Below, piece after piece: positions 1 to 10,560 of a stretch of 64,000 bases of DNA (position 1 is the first letter of the stretch; each line of letters opens with the position of its first letter). The notes beneath the pieces are model-generated. The model was not told where the DNA came from and did no database searches. It saw only the letters and a list, made by a program, of their open reading frames with translations. A program made the translations under genes and the position numbers. Source of the DNA: Agrypnia vestita (taxonomy: Eukaryota; Arthropoda; Insecta; Trichoptera; Phryganeidae); the NCBI GenBank assembly GCA_016648135.1, contig JADDOH010004206.1, positions 16,147-80,146 on the forward strand, read 5' to 3'.

Positions 1-31
1 ACAATGAGTCATTCGTCGATGAATTTGCATT

Positions 32-37
32 TTTATT
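32..37 (-). terminator. possible poly(A) signal of the HAUS6-like gene
   Basis: AATAAA on the minus strand, about 240 bases past the stop codon of the 274-1464 exon. Position and sequence suit a polyadenylation signal, but this hexamer is common in AT-rich DNA. Confidence 0.35.
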
Positions 38-273
38 ACTTACTACATAACACCTATTGAAATATTTTTCAAGTTTAAAACATAACACTGACGAGCCAAG
101 TCAATCCAATCAAAACAAAACCAGGTTCTTTGGGACCGAATGGCAAATAGTCTACCACAATTTTGTTTAAACTTTCATTAAAAAATTAAAGCACTTAGTC
201 CCATAAATGCAGTAGTATACAATATATTCATGAATTATTGATAAATAAATCAAATAGGTACTAAAAATACATT

Positions 274-1464
274 TCATTCATTTGTTTCTGTGCGCCGAAT
301 TTGAAAATCTAGGCTGGGACTAAGCAGATCTGGAACCGATGATAAAAATTGTAGTTCATCTTTTTTGAGTTTTTTCTTATCAACGTCTTTATTGTGACCA
401 AGGTCAAGATTCTCTAAAAAAGAATCAACTGTTTTAGAACTGGTATCACCCTTTTTCTCAGAACAAACACCTAATCTTGTCTCCTTAAACTCTTTATACT
501 TAGCTTTAATGGATTCAATAGATTTTTGAAGACTAGGACTTCTTATCTTTTGATTAGGACTTATAACCTTTTGATTAGGTGTGTCATCAGGTACTTTAAA
601 ATTTCTGTCAGAAAATGTATTAATTTCAATTCTGTTTACGATTGAAACTCTTTCTGTGACAACGCTGCACTGATTGTTGGACGGAACATTTTCTTTTTGA
701 GAGGAACTTGAGAGATTTGGCATGGATCCCAATTCAGAAAGGAAACTTGAATAATCAATTTCTTTCACACCCGAAATCCTTTCATGAGGTGTTACAGACA
801 CGGGTCTGTTGATCCGTGACCTTTTATTAGTTTCCTTCCCTTCTACAGAATGTAAATTGGGCGACGATCGGGTTTTCTGTAAAAGAGACACATCTTCTGA
901 ACTCTCGTTGAATAGATTTCCCCACGTCTTGCGGAAAGAACGGTCATTGATATTTATTTTTGGAACTTTCCGATCATTTATCGGTCTCTTTTTTATTGAT
1001 GTAAACATACTTCTGAGATGATTTTGTTTTCTTTCCGTGGCGAAGCGACTGATAGTTGTCATGTTGTGCTGATTCAGACAAGTCTTGTTAGCGATATCTG
1101 AAATTTTATCCATATTTCTTTGCAGTTCCGCAATATGTTTTATATAATCGGGTTTGTTAGTCGTTACATTTAATGACTGTTTCTCTTGAGAATCAAACTC
1201 TAAGCCATTTCTTATGAGTGAATAATTTGGTTTTTTCAAAGAACATTTATCCACGCTATCTTCAAGTATGTACGGTACTTTTTCGCTTTTGAAAGGATGT
1301 TTGAATTCTGAAAATTTCAATTTCTCTAAACATTTACACCAGTGATCGGAAGTGTCCTCTGTATATTTGGGTTGAAAGCATATTGCAGGTGTATTTGAAA
1401 CTTCGTGTATTCCAGATGAAAATTCTGCACTTGCGCATGAATATTGTTCTGGGATCACCACCTC
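274..1464 (-). CDS. HAUS6: HAUS6/Dgt6-like augmin subunit, C-terminal exon
   Basis: Terminal coding exon of 396 residues ending in a stop at 274. It begins after a good acceptor (pyrimidine-rich tract ending TTTCAG at 1465). The first codon is GAG in phase 0, which matches the phase-0 donor of the HAUS6 N-terminal exon at 4166, so joining the two gives about 785 residues (human HAUS6 is about 955). The exon has no fold I recognise. It is charged and Ser-rich, with repeated short S-x-P-N/D-L motifs (RSSPNL, GSMPNL, SSVPDL) and a KEN tripeptide at 688-696 (QKENVP), a typical APC/C degron. This fits the disordered tail of a mitotic protein, since HAUS6 C-termini are poorly conserved. The assignment rests on strand, order and phase rather than on homology of this exon. 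It could instead be the end of a separate gene whose upstream exons I missed. Confidence 0.6.
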   Translation of the reverse strand, partial: EVVIPEQYSCASAEFSSGIHEVSNTPAICFQPKYTEDTSDHWCKCLEKLKFSEFKHPFKSEKVPYILEDSVDKCSLKKPNYSLIRNGLEFDSQEKQSLNVTTNKPDYIKHIAELQRNMDKISDIANKTCLNQHNMTTISRFATERKQNHLRSMFTSIKKRPINDRKVPKININDRSFRKTWGNLFNESSEDVSLLQKTRSSPNLHSVEGKETNKRSRINRPVSVTPHERISGVKEIDYSSFLSELGSMPNLSSSSQKENVPSNNQCSVVTERVSIVNRIEINTFSDRNFKVPDDTPNQKVISPNQKIRSPSLQKSIESIKAKYKEFKETRLGVCSEKKGDTSSKTVDSFLENLDLGHNKDVDKKKLKKDELQFLSSVPDLLSPSLDFQIRRTETNE

Positions 1465-1909
1465 CTGAAATAAATAACAGAAAAATATTTATAGCAGAAC
1501 AATTAATAACTAACCCTTTGCACTCTAAAGTTTTTTATTGACTTATTACTCGTTTCTCGATCAAATTCCGTGACTTATTACTATTTTATTGTGTATGATT
1601 CTTGTTGAAATTATATTGATAATTAAAAAACCCAATAAATTTAAAATATTGAGAAATAAAACATTATTTTCTTGCTGCCATAGCAGCGGCACTCGAGTAA
1701 TATAGGCAAATCAAATCGGCTAAGGGTTAAAATATTTTTACATCAGTAATTATTTATTACACATAAGATTACTAAATCTGATATACACAACTTTATACAT
1801 GAGAAAATTGCACCTAAATTTATATGAAGGGTATAAAAGCAAAGGCAGCAATATCCAAAAAAAAAAATTAAAAATGTTTTGAATGTGGTCACCGAGATTT
1901 CTAATTTAG

Positions 1910-2564
1910 GCCGGCCGCTCTTTGGATACGAATTATTACGTACACATTCGTACGATTATTTTCATACGTATGGAGCGCGCACATTGATTGCGTTTTGCAT
2001 TGGTCATGATCAGTGATTTTTCGCATTTCCCAATAACGTTTGTGCCAAATGAATAATCTATATCTTCTGGAAAACTCCTATTATGGCAAACTTAAATAAT
2101 GACAAATTTCATGACTATCTATCTAACTAATAGATTCACAAATGCTGGGGAGAATCGAAGTGCAGCTCATAACATCGGAGAAATATTTAAAAGTTTTTTT
2201 GTTCGAAGTACATAATTATACCTCACCTTCATTAAACCAAATTATTTAACTTACAGGTATTTTTTAGTTCTTTAGAGATTCTCTGCCATGATCTGCGCTT
2301 GATGGTTACCTAGTTGAATCACTTTGGTCCCACAAACATTTGTGGTCATGTGTCAAATTGACAAAATTTTCAATATCCATCATACGAAATCGTAAAAATT
2401 TCCAAACAAATCCGGATCGTGTCGCATCTATACGTGCCTACACGCACTGCCAAATCGTGTACAGCGTGCGATGTTCAATACTACTTCGAAGGATAGGAAT
2501 GTACTTGCGTATTTATACGTACCACTCAATTTCGTACGAAAACGCATCCAGTGTGCGGCCGGCG
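1910..2564. mobile_element. nested DNA element with GCCGGCCGC ends and TTAG target duplication
   Basis: The related copy near 41260 reads CTAATTTAGAATGTACTG without interruption. Here the same sequence is split by about 655 bp flanked by TTAG at 1906-1909 and 2565-2568. The ends are inverted repeats, GCCGGCCGC on the left and GCGGCCGGC on the right, followed by further similarity (TGGATRCG, then a TACG-rich stretch). That is a clean insertion with a 4-bp target duplication. There is no coding region, and I cannot assign a superfamily. Confidence 0.6.
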
Positions 2565-2642
2565 TTAGAATGTACTGAATTTGAAATTTTATAGAAAATA
2601 TAGTTTTATCCCTTTCAAAATCTTGTTTCCAAATCGCTATTA

Positions 2643-3396
2643 AAAGCAAAGGCATCAATATCCTCGTAGTGTAAAAAGCAAAGGCAGCAATACCCTCGTA
2701 GTGTAAAAAGCAAAGGCAGCAATACCCTCGTAGTGTAAAAAGCAAAGGCATCAATATCCTCGTAGTGTAAAAGGCAAAGGCATCAATATCCTCGTAGTGT
2801 AAAAGGCAAAGGCATCAATATCCTCGTAGTGTAAAAAGCAAAGGCAGCAATACCCTCGTAGTGTAAAAAGCAAAGGCATCAATATCCTCGTAGTGTAAAA
2901 AGCAAAGGCATCAATATCCTCGTAGTGTAAAAGGCAAAGGCATCAATATCCTCTTAGTGTAAAAGGCAAAGCATCAATATCCTCGTAGTGTAAAAGGCAA
3001 AGGCATCAATATCCTCGTAGTGTAAAAAGCAAATGCAGCAATATCCTCGTAGTGTAAAAAGCAAAGGCATCAATATCCTCGTAGTATAAAAAGCAAAGGC
3101 ATCAATATCCTCGTAGTGTAAACAGCAAAGGCAGCAATACCCTCGTAGTGTAAAAAGCAAAGGCATCAATATCCTCGTAGTGTAAAAGGCAAAGGCATCA
3201 ATATCCTCGTAGTGTAAAAAGCAAATGCAGCAATATCCTCGTAGTGTAAAAAGCAAAGGCATCAATATCCTCGTAGTGTAAAAAGCAAAGGCATCAATAT
3301 CCTCGTAGTGTAAAAAGCAAAGGCAGCAATACCCTCGTAGTGTAAAAAGCAAAGGCAGCAATACCCTCGTAGTGTAAAAAGCAAAGGCAGCAATAT
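2643..3396. repeat. 32-bp minisatellite, about 24 units
   Basis: Tandem units of 32 bp containing AAAGCAAAGGCAKCAATAYC joined by CTCGTAGTGT. Two main variants alternate irregularly, GCATCAATATCC and GCAGCAATACCC, with minor variants such as GGCAAAGG and GCAAATGC. The core is the terminal sequence of the surrounding MITE family, so the array seems to have grown from a TIR. Because 32 is not a multiple of 3, the minus strand reads as an artefactual 32-residue repeat protein. Confidence 0.95.
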
Positions 3397-4165
3397 CCAC
3401 TTCAACCAATCGACCCCAAGAATGTGTCACAAGACAAAATGGCCGCTTCATACTAAAGTGAGAGTTGATGTTAATTTTAGACTGAAACATCATAACAAAG
3501 AGAAAATGTAACAGCACGTCATAATCGTAGAACAATGAAGCATTTTTCTCAAGTTTGCAGGAGAGCAGTTTGAAGTTTTATTTACATAAAGACACTTTAT
3601 GTCACAGCTCGATAAATACAAAAGATTTTCCTTTGAAACTTGGGTTAGTTATTTAAAGTTGATACCTCAAATATAGTCAGCGCAGTACGACATTTTTACA
3701 CATGCTGCATCGTTTTACGATCGCAAATCAGAATCGTCGCTATACCGACTTCGTATAATGACGGCTAAATTAATGAGAAAAAATACACTTTTTATACCAT
3801 TAGATGGCTTCTTTTTTTTACTTTTTAATGATCCAAAAAAGTCAATATGGAATTTTTTGTACATCCGTCATTGTCCTATGATCATGATGAGCAGTGTCCA
3901 CTATTTAGTAGCAAACACAGAATTATTCATATTTAAGAGTTAAATATTTACTTATACACATATATAAAAGGAAAACTGAGGTGGTAATTGCTTTTAAAAA
4001 CCTATTTCCAATAAGATGTAGGTTCCATTGATTCCAATTCATTGAGCAGTGACAAGTTTTTTGTATTTATCTCAGAAACACCTCAGTGAAATATTGCTGC
4101 CTTGGCTTTTATACCTCTCATATATAGAATGGAAAAAATCATAAAACCAAAAAAAAATAAAATAC

Positions 4166-5332
4166 CTTCAATTGATTGTGAAATTTAAATGCTTCTGTAG
4201 CCAATTCTTTCGACTGCTGCTTTATAAACATAATGAGTTTTTTCTTTTCTTCTAAAATATTTAGCAAATAATCAGTTGATTGGCTCGGAATGTAAGATTG
4301 AAAACAGTGAGAAATAATGACAGAATATGATTTGAATATATTTGGTAAATCCAGGACTCCATTTCTAATGTTATTTTTTAATATGGCACTCTGCGTGACC
4401 GACAAACCGTTTTCAAATAAGGCGGGAACTTGAAATTTGTCTCTAGAATCATCGTACTCCAAAATTGCATCTTTTTGTGGATGTTTTGTATGCATGATCA
4501 CAAGCTGATCACTTCTGTTTCTGCATTTTTTGGCCAAATCAACAACATTAGAAGAAACGTCACGCCAATCACCTTGTGTGTCTGAGATTTTAGTTTTTAT
4601 AAATATTTGCCAATTTTTTATCAAATCAGGTGTTACAAAAATATCACATAATTCTCTACCAAAATCAGGATCGGAACCTCCAACTGCGAAATTAACTTTA
4701 TTAAACACACTTTTGAGTAATTTCATTTTACGCAGTTTGTCACTTGTAATGATTGGTATGTTTCTTTGGTAAATATTGGCAATATTTTTCATATTTAGTG
4801 AAGTAATGTGCCAGTATGTTACTTTGTTAATAAGTATATCTTTTAATTGGGCGTTTTTAGGAAGAATTTCATCAACATTTAGTTCGTTTATATTCAAATT
4901 AATATGACCTTTAGCTGTACGTTGAATATGAAGTTTTAAAGCTACTTGTGACAGCTCAAACATGAGCTTAGCTACTTTAACACCTCCAGCGTTCACTATC
5001 CACGATGGCATTATGTGTGAAATATGACCAACATGTTCTTTGGAAATGCCACTGACGAATTTTAGAAATTCAGTGCGATATTTTGCTTCCATTTTTATTT
5101 CAAACATCGCCCAAGATGACGAAGAGGTGACGCATTTGGGATCAATTATAGACATCAAATAAAAAGATATGTGGTGGAATGCGGTTCCATTAGGTTTCTC
5201 AAACATCCCTTCTTTGAAATGTGTGGCTACATCTTTGCTCATGGGGTAGCGTAAGCTAAGAAGATATATATTTCTATGCAAGGCCTTATGAAGTCTGGTA
5301 TTGATCACAAGCTTTTGGTTTAGGCTGGCCAT
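4166..5332 (-). CDS. HAUS6: HAUS6/Dgt6-like augmin subunit, N-terminal exon
   Basis: Encodes 389 residues resembling the HAUS augmin-like complex subunit 6 N-terminal domain. Landmarks are the GMFEKPN-x-AFHHISFYL segment (residues about 42-60), a following MSIIDPKC, and SWIVNAGGVKVAKLMFELSQ (about 110-130), the counterpart of the conserved PGG-x-K-x-x-x-LMY region. The family is part of the augmin complex, which recruits gamma-tubulin to spindle microtubules for branching nucleation. The start is the Met at 5332, close to the conserved block as expected. The open frame runs to 4139, but the coding exon should stop at AAG|GTATTT (donor at 4165) in phase 0, as the last residues are intron-encoded and hydrophobic. 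The gene is divergent from B4GALT7 at 5833. Naming confidence comes from recalled family motifs, without an alignment. Confidence 0.8.
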
Positions 5333-5832
5333 TTCGAAAACCCTTTGAAGCTGGAATGGTGGAAAATAATTTATTTGTACATTCGGAGTTATTTCTTATG
5401 TACACACAAATATCACTTCAGAAATATTAACTGAAAACCATACACATAACAAATTATTCAATACTCGAATCAAAACTTTTGACAATTTTCAAACAACATA
5501 AGCCGTTGATGCTGTTAGTGGTGTTGGTACTACAAAAAACGAAAAATCTATTGCATTCTCGGGAAAGTACCTACTTCCTATCCAAATAACCAATCCATTT
5601 AGAATATGCTTACAACACTGGTACGGTAATATGTCAAGTGTGGTCAAGTGTCATTTGAGTTGAACAAGAATTTAACCTAACATTTTGGACTGACATCGTA
5701 ACATAATATTGTAATACATAAGTAGACCGATGACGTATTCATAGTTAACATAACATAAATATAATATTATTATGTAGCTCTCTGATATTTGAGTTTATTT
5801 TTTTATCAGAACCAAGTTAATGGAACTGTGCC
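5333..5832. promoter_or_regulatory. shared divergent promoter region, HAUS6-like and B4GALT7
   Basis: The 500 bp between two head-to-head start codons must hold both promoters and both 5' UTRs, unless non-coding first exons lie elsewhere. No TATA box placed convincingly for either gene is visible. No transposon similarity was found here, unlike the flanking introns. Confidence 0.45.
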
Positions 5833-5929
5833 ATGGGTTATAAAATAAGATTGTCCACTGTTTTCATTGTTTGCATAACAACATCTTTTGCAGTGACATG
5901 TCTAGTGGCTATTTTACCATTAACCTCAG
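5833..5929 (+). CDS. B4GALT7: beta-1,4-galactosyltransferase 7, exon 1 (membrane anchor)
   Basis: First coding exon of 32 codons plus one base. It encodes a short cytoplasmic start (MGYKIR) and a hydrophobic stretch at about residues 7-30, the signal anchor of a type II Golgi enzyme. It ends CCTCAG|GTATAAAT in phase 1, and the next exon begins with two bases that complete a GAT codon, so the frame carries through. Short cytosolic tail, single anchor and catalytic domain in the next exon is the normal B4GALT7 layout. The start codon is the first in frame after the divergent promoter. Confidence 0.8.
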
Positions 5930-6489
5930 GTATAAATTACTTGATTAAATATCTTATAATTGACAAATCGTGCTTCTTACCTTCTCTTTTTTATATACAT
6001 TTGGAGATGTACATATTCGAGGATTTTGCTTACAATGGTTAAGACTTTTTTAATTTACAGGATTTATTTATTTCTGCTTAGCCCAACTAAAAAATTCTAA
6101 TCAACCATTAAAGCCAAATATTTAATACTTCTGTCTATTTTATGGGTTTGCGTGAACGATCAACTTGATGACCGCAATGTAAACAACGCTCAGTCTAGTG
6201 TTTGGGTCACTATGCAAAGAAAACATTTTTTTGCAGTTTTAACCGCTTCATGCTAGATTTTTTTCTTTAATTCGATATAAATTACTATTTATTTAATATA
6301 TTATTCATAATTGAAAATTAATTAAAATTAATATAAAAAAAACTTTTTAAAAAACATTATTTTTTTGATAATAATCAATCGTTTCTGTAATCGGGCCTAT
6401 TGAAACAAAAAAAAATAAACAAAAGCATATTTTTTTATTAATTTATATGATATATATATTTCTTTTTAATCCTATATACTATAATTGAA

Positions 6490-7140
6490 AATTGTGTGTT
6501 TGTGTATTTGGAAAGAATGTTTAGTAGAGACGGCAAGGCTGAGAATGATATTGAAAAGAGTGTGACTGCAGGAAACAAAGTTAATGGTGCTCTAAATGTA
6601 ATTATGGCCAATAAAAATCTGTCAAAGGAAGCAAGACTAGCGGTACATAATGGGGTTCTAGTTCCAACCCTGATGTATGGAAGTGAAGCCTGGAATTGAC
6701 AAAAGAGGAATGAAAGTTGTCTGAATTCGGTGGAAATGTGGTCACTAAGACGCTTGTGCAGAAAATCTTTGGTCAATAGAGTGAGGAATGAACAAATTAG
6801 AAGTGAATGTAATGCTGGCTGTAGAGTGGTAGATAGAATAAAGAAAGGGGTGCTGAGATGGTTTGGTCATGTGGAACATATGAATGAGGAAAGGATGGTT
6901 AAGAAAATATATGAGGCGAGTGTTGAAGGCAACAGGAAGAGAGGGCGTCCACAAAAGATCTGGCACGATCAAATACTACAAGTATTTGAGAATGGCCCTG
7001 TTAAAAGCCGCAACAACCGTAGAACTTGTATGAGAAGATGTATGAATGTGGCCGAAGCAAAAGTGGTGTGCCAAGATAGAAGAGTGTGGCTTTCAATCCT
7101 CTCCCTGCGGGGAAACGGCATGATGGTTAGTTAGTTAGTT
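6490..7140 (+). mobile_element. 5'-truncated RTE-like LINE, C-terminus of ORF2
   Basis: An in-frame remnant with one internal stop (TGA at 6697-6699, probably a former TGG or CGA-type codon) encodes typical non-LTR reverse-transcriptase C-terminal motifs: MFSRDGK, NAGNKVNGAL-like, MYGSEAW, SVEMWSLRRLC, RWFGHVEHM and KRGRPQKIWHDQI. The 3' end is a short tandem tail, GGTTAGTTAGTTAGTT. A second copy of the same 3' end lies at 10345-10560 and a decayed one at 49255-49392. It sits in B4GALT7 intron 1 in the same orientation as the gene. I favour the RTE clade because of the tetranucleotide tail, but clade is an inference. Confidence 0.85.
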
Positions 7141-7766
7141 ATAATTGAAAAGGCAATTATAATATTTTGTGGTGCTACATGAATGGCTAAAAAAACTAAA
7201 TAAAATTGTGAAATGATTGAATAGAGTCAAAAACTTAAATTTAAATATGGAAGATTTTACAGAAAGGAGAAAAATCACAAAAATTATGAGGCATATTAAC
7301 AGGCGCCGTAACTGTACTTGGCGAGCGTGTATCTGTTTTATCATACGAGATGAAACTAACAAATGTCACTTAATGTAATTAATATTTAATAATAATTGGT
7401 GCGATAAGGGAGAAATTGAAAAAAACTATTCTAATTACAATTTGAACAATAGACTGTTGCATTTTTGTTGAATTTTATTGAATTTATTTTTCACCAATTT
7501 TTCTTCACCTTCTTTCTTGGCATTTCACCCCTATGGGGTGTTCTTACCACAAAACAAGTGTGTTTCTTCATTGGCAATAGGTGTGATGGTTGCCTTTTTT
7601 TTTCCTCTTTTATTTTAGAAATTTAAATTAGAAACGATTCGTTTTAGGATAAATATTATTCTGTGTGGATGATTCAATTGTATTAGTAATAGAAAAGGAT
7701 ATGGGGTACATAATGTTAGTTTAATTAATTAATTAGTTAATTTTTCTGATATTTGAAAATTTTCAG

Positions 7767-8343
7767 ATGGATGTATATGCACCATAGACGAAAAAATCTC
7801 TGAAATTAATTCATTCATGAAAGTATCAGAAGACAGCAATGGAAAAGGCCACAAGCTAGCGCTACTGGTGCCATTCCGTGACAGATTTGAGGAACTTTTA
7901 GTGTTCGCACCGCACATGAAGAAATTTCTATCCCAACAAAACATATACCACCACATATTTGTAATCAACCAGATTGACCAGTACAGATTCAACCGGGCAT
8001 CACTGATAAATATCGGTTTCCTTCAAACAAAGGACAAATATGACTATATAGCAATGCATGATGTGGATTTACTGCCGCTGAATAAAGACCTCAGTTACGA
8101 CTATCCCGAGTCAGGACCGTTTCACGTTGCAAGTCCAAACTTGCATCCGAGATATCACTATTCTACTTTTGTTGGTGGAATTTTATTGGTGAAACGAGAG
8201 CATTATGAGATGGTGAATGGGATGTCGAACAAGTACTGGGGTTGGGGGTTGGAAGACGACGAGTTCTACGTCAGATTAAAAGAGGCTAAGCTCAATGTTA
8301 CAAGGCCATCCAATATTCACACGGATACAACTAATACATTTAG
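7767..8343 (+). CDS. B4GALT7: beta-1,4-galactosyltransferase 7, exon 2 (catalytic domain)
   Basis: Main catalytic exon. B4GALT7 is xylosylprotein 4-beta-galactosyltransferase of the Golgi, a GT7-family enzyme that transfers galactose from UDP-Gal to the xylose of proteoglycan cores. Visible motifs in order (protein numbering) are [13 protein letters not shown] (about 65-77), [19 protein letters not shown], the metal-binding HDVDLLPL with DVD at about 131-133, [19 protein letters not shown], and the signature [11 protein letters not shown] (about 190-200). The acceptor is AATTTTCAG at 7766 and the donor TTTAG|GTAAAT at 8343/8344. The exon enters in phase 1 and leaves in phase 2. No catalytic motif is broken. 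Together with exons 1 and 3 the protein is about 313 residues, close to human B4GALT7 (327). Confidence 0.95.
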
Positions 8344-8376
8344 GTAAATCTACTTTTTTATATTATAGAGTATAAA

Positions 8377-8378
<2 letters not shown>

Positions 8379-8430
<52 letters not shown>
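8379..8430. repeat. (AT)n microsatellite
   Basis: About 26 AT dinucleotides, starting 35 bases after the donor of B4GALT7 exon 2. Confidence 0.95.
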
Positions 8431-8432
<2 letters not shown>

Positions 8433-8439
8433 TGTAACC

Positions 8440-8740
8440 TATTGGGCGTCCATCATGGACGAAATTGCATATAATGTGGCGTCCACCTGCTTATGACGTC
8501 CGTATATCGGACGTCAGATAGGAGAGTGTTCGCAATGGGCGCGGATTGTCTTTCTGATGCCATAAACGTAAAAAAAAAAAAAAAAAATTGGACGTCAATT
8601 CGCTCCCAGTTTGGCTATTCTCAGTATATCTGTAGTTCTGCAAATTTTCGTTACAAAAAATAGCAGCGCTGTCGGCATTATTCCGAACATTCATTGCTAG
8701 CCGTGTGTGACGTCCAACTGCGCGTCGAGCGAAAGTTTGA
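8440..8740. repeat. GACGTCC-rich segment
   Basis: Within 300 bp there are at least six copies of GGCGTCC, GACGTCC or their complements. Among them is an inverted pair, GACGTCCG-TATAT-CGGACGTC, at about 8498-8518. The segment is CpG-rich against an AT-rich background. It contains a poly(A) run near 8570. I do not recognise a gene or a known element. Confidence 0.5.
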
Positions 8741-8852
8741 AATGCGACGTTGCCACTTGCTGGATGCTTTGACTTCATTTAATTTTTATATTCACGATTT
8801 ATGAGAACTCGTACGCATTCACTTGAATGAAGAAGTGGAGTCCGCTTTTGTA

Positions 8853-9035
8853 CTCCATTTAATTCGTGGCGTCTGATTATTTGACGCAAAAACTTTGGAT
8901 CGATTTTTAACCCTTTTCTCGTGATCCAAACGAGCTGAAATTTTGCACGCAGACTCGTGGGGACGTTCAAGAAGATCTATCAAATTTTCGTTAAAAAAAT
9001 TTAATGATTATAGTATAATTTAGGATTTTTAGATA
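8853..9035 (+). repeat. interspersed repeat, family A copy 1
   Basis: Shares long blocks (TGGCGTCTG, TTTGGATCGATTTTTAACCC, GATCCAANCGAGCTGAAA, TCAAATTTTCGTTAAAAAAA) with 56210-56510 and, inverted, 62943-63275. It is shorter on the right than those copies. No coding sequence, type unknown. Confidence 0.7.
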
Positions 9036-10344
9036 TTTTAATAGTTTTTTAACATTGGAATCATTACATAAATGTTTGATTACTACCGTCGGCGGCGGCC
9101 CGATAACGTTGCGGAATATTTTCTAAATTTGCATTACTGTATATAATTATATTTATTATTCATTATATTAATTACTATGTATAATTATATTAATTACGAT
9201 ATATAATTATATTAATTACTATATATAATTACTATAGTATAATAGGTACTTCACTATGAATTTCAAAAATTTATGACAATTGGTTAACAGAGATAGAGAA
9301 TTTTGACATAGATATTTGTCTAGACATGTTTCATTTTCAGTCAATCAATTATTTAATTACATGATGGTAAACTTAATTTACAAAGAAAGGGAGTAAAATA
9401 AAAACATGGTTTTTATGGGTTACTTTTTTTAAGCTAAATATCTAAAAAAATAATCAGAAGTTTAAAATTGAAATAAAATAAAATTAATCCCAGGACTTGA
9501 AGATAAGATTGCAGCATTATTTTATTAAATGTTTTAGTCGATCGGTATCTACTTATATCTATAGTCGATATGAATTAAGGTGTAATTGAGTACTTAACAG
9601 GTGAATGATTTTTATTATGAAGGGCTAATTGCCATTTATGTAATGATTCCAATTGATACATGTATAGTAAAAGTCCGTTAATTAAAACAACGATATTTCG
9701 TGCTTTGTATTTATTGCCGATTTTGAGGATCCAAAAATAACTTTTCCCTATAAATTCTACCTTTAATTCTAAAATACGTGAAATGCGTACATCGTATCAA
9801 TTATTGACGTATTATATATGTATAGTATATAGACACGTTATTCCCATACTAGCCGGCTTTCATATTTATGTAGCAAATATTCCATTGAAGTACACAACAA
9901 TAATCACGTAAAAATCAGGTAATTTGAAGTCACGGTGTCTAAAATAACATGCCTATTCTTACAATAGTGTACGACACTCTGTTCCTTTTTCCCCGGGACT
10001 TTTTTTTCGGCGTACACGCAGTGTTTGTGAAATAAGTGTGTTGTAAATATAATTTAGCAACTATTTCAAAACACGAATCTTCACTACATTCCTGGCTTTG
10101 TAGATGGGTAAGTATACACTAGGAAATGCAATCTCGCGAAATCAATAATATCAATCTCGCATACAATCAATTAAATTTTAATAATTATTTTAATTTCAAA
10201 AGTTATAAAATGGTACCTACTTGCTTTTTGCTATACTTACTTGTTGTTAAAGATAAATAAAAAGGAAAATAATTTTAATATCACTGTATTTCAAAGGGTA
10301 ATTAAAGTTTTTTAAGAAATAATCAACATAATAAGCAATACGTA
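9036..10344. other. B4GALT7 intron 2, no recognisable feature
   Basis: AT-rich sequence with a diffuse run of ATATAATTATATTAATTA repeats near 9140-9240. I found no gene, RNA or element end. Confidence 0.5.
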
Positions 10345-10560
10345 TAAAAGAGGGGGCGACCGCGGAAAACGTGGCATGACCAGATCAACCAGATACTGGA
10401 AGATGGTCCCGTTAGAAGGCTCAACAACCGGCGAGCTTGCATGCGAAGATGTATGAATGTGGCTGAGGCGAGATTTGTATGTCAGGACAGAAGAGTATGG
10501 CGCTCTATCCTCTCTGCCTACCCCCAGGGGAAACAGCGTGATGGTAAGTAAGTAAGTAAT
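10345..10560 (+). mobile_element. 3' fragment of an RTE-like LINE
   Basis: About 200 bp matching the last part of the 6490-7140 element: an RGRPRKTWHDQI-like start, then a stretch encoding NNRRACMRRCMNVAEARFV. It ends in the tandem tail GGTAAGTAAGTAAGTAA, where the other copy has GGTTAGTTAGTTAGTT. Heavily 5'-truncated. Confidence 0.85.

Larger units (their letters stand above)
1829..4116. mobile_element. non-autonomous DNA element with an internal minisatellite, in the HAUS6 intron
   Basis: The left end reads GGGTATAAAAGCAAAGGCAG and the right end near 4090-4116 is its inverted complement (CTGCCTTGGCTTTTATACC). Internal segments (3395-3500 and 3890-4116) match a second copy at 41213-41931 almost base for base. 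Smaller fold-back relatives lie at 23555-23804 and 55990-56220. There is no coding capacity. This copy is swollen by a nested element (1910-2564) and by the 32-bp repeat array (2643-3396). It fills most of the intron between the two HAUS6 exons. Confidence 0.7.

Noticed and set aside
809..1021. 70-codon plus-strand frame
   Set aside because: Antisense shadow of the HAUS6-like C-terminal exon.
2428..2754. 108-codon minus-strand frame
   Set aside because: Spans the junction of the nested element and the minisatellite. No motif and no conserved counterpart in the sister copy.
2643..3396. CRISPR-like array
   Set aside because: Repeats are contiguous with no unique spacers, and the context is a eukaryotic intron.
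2954..3535. 193-codon minus-strand frame encoding a repetitive hydrophobic protein
   Set aside because: It is the reading of the 32-bp minisatellite. Three units give a 32-residue repeat automatically, and the frame lies inside an intronic transposon.
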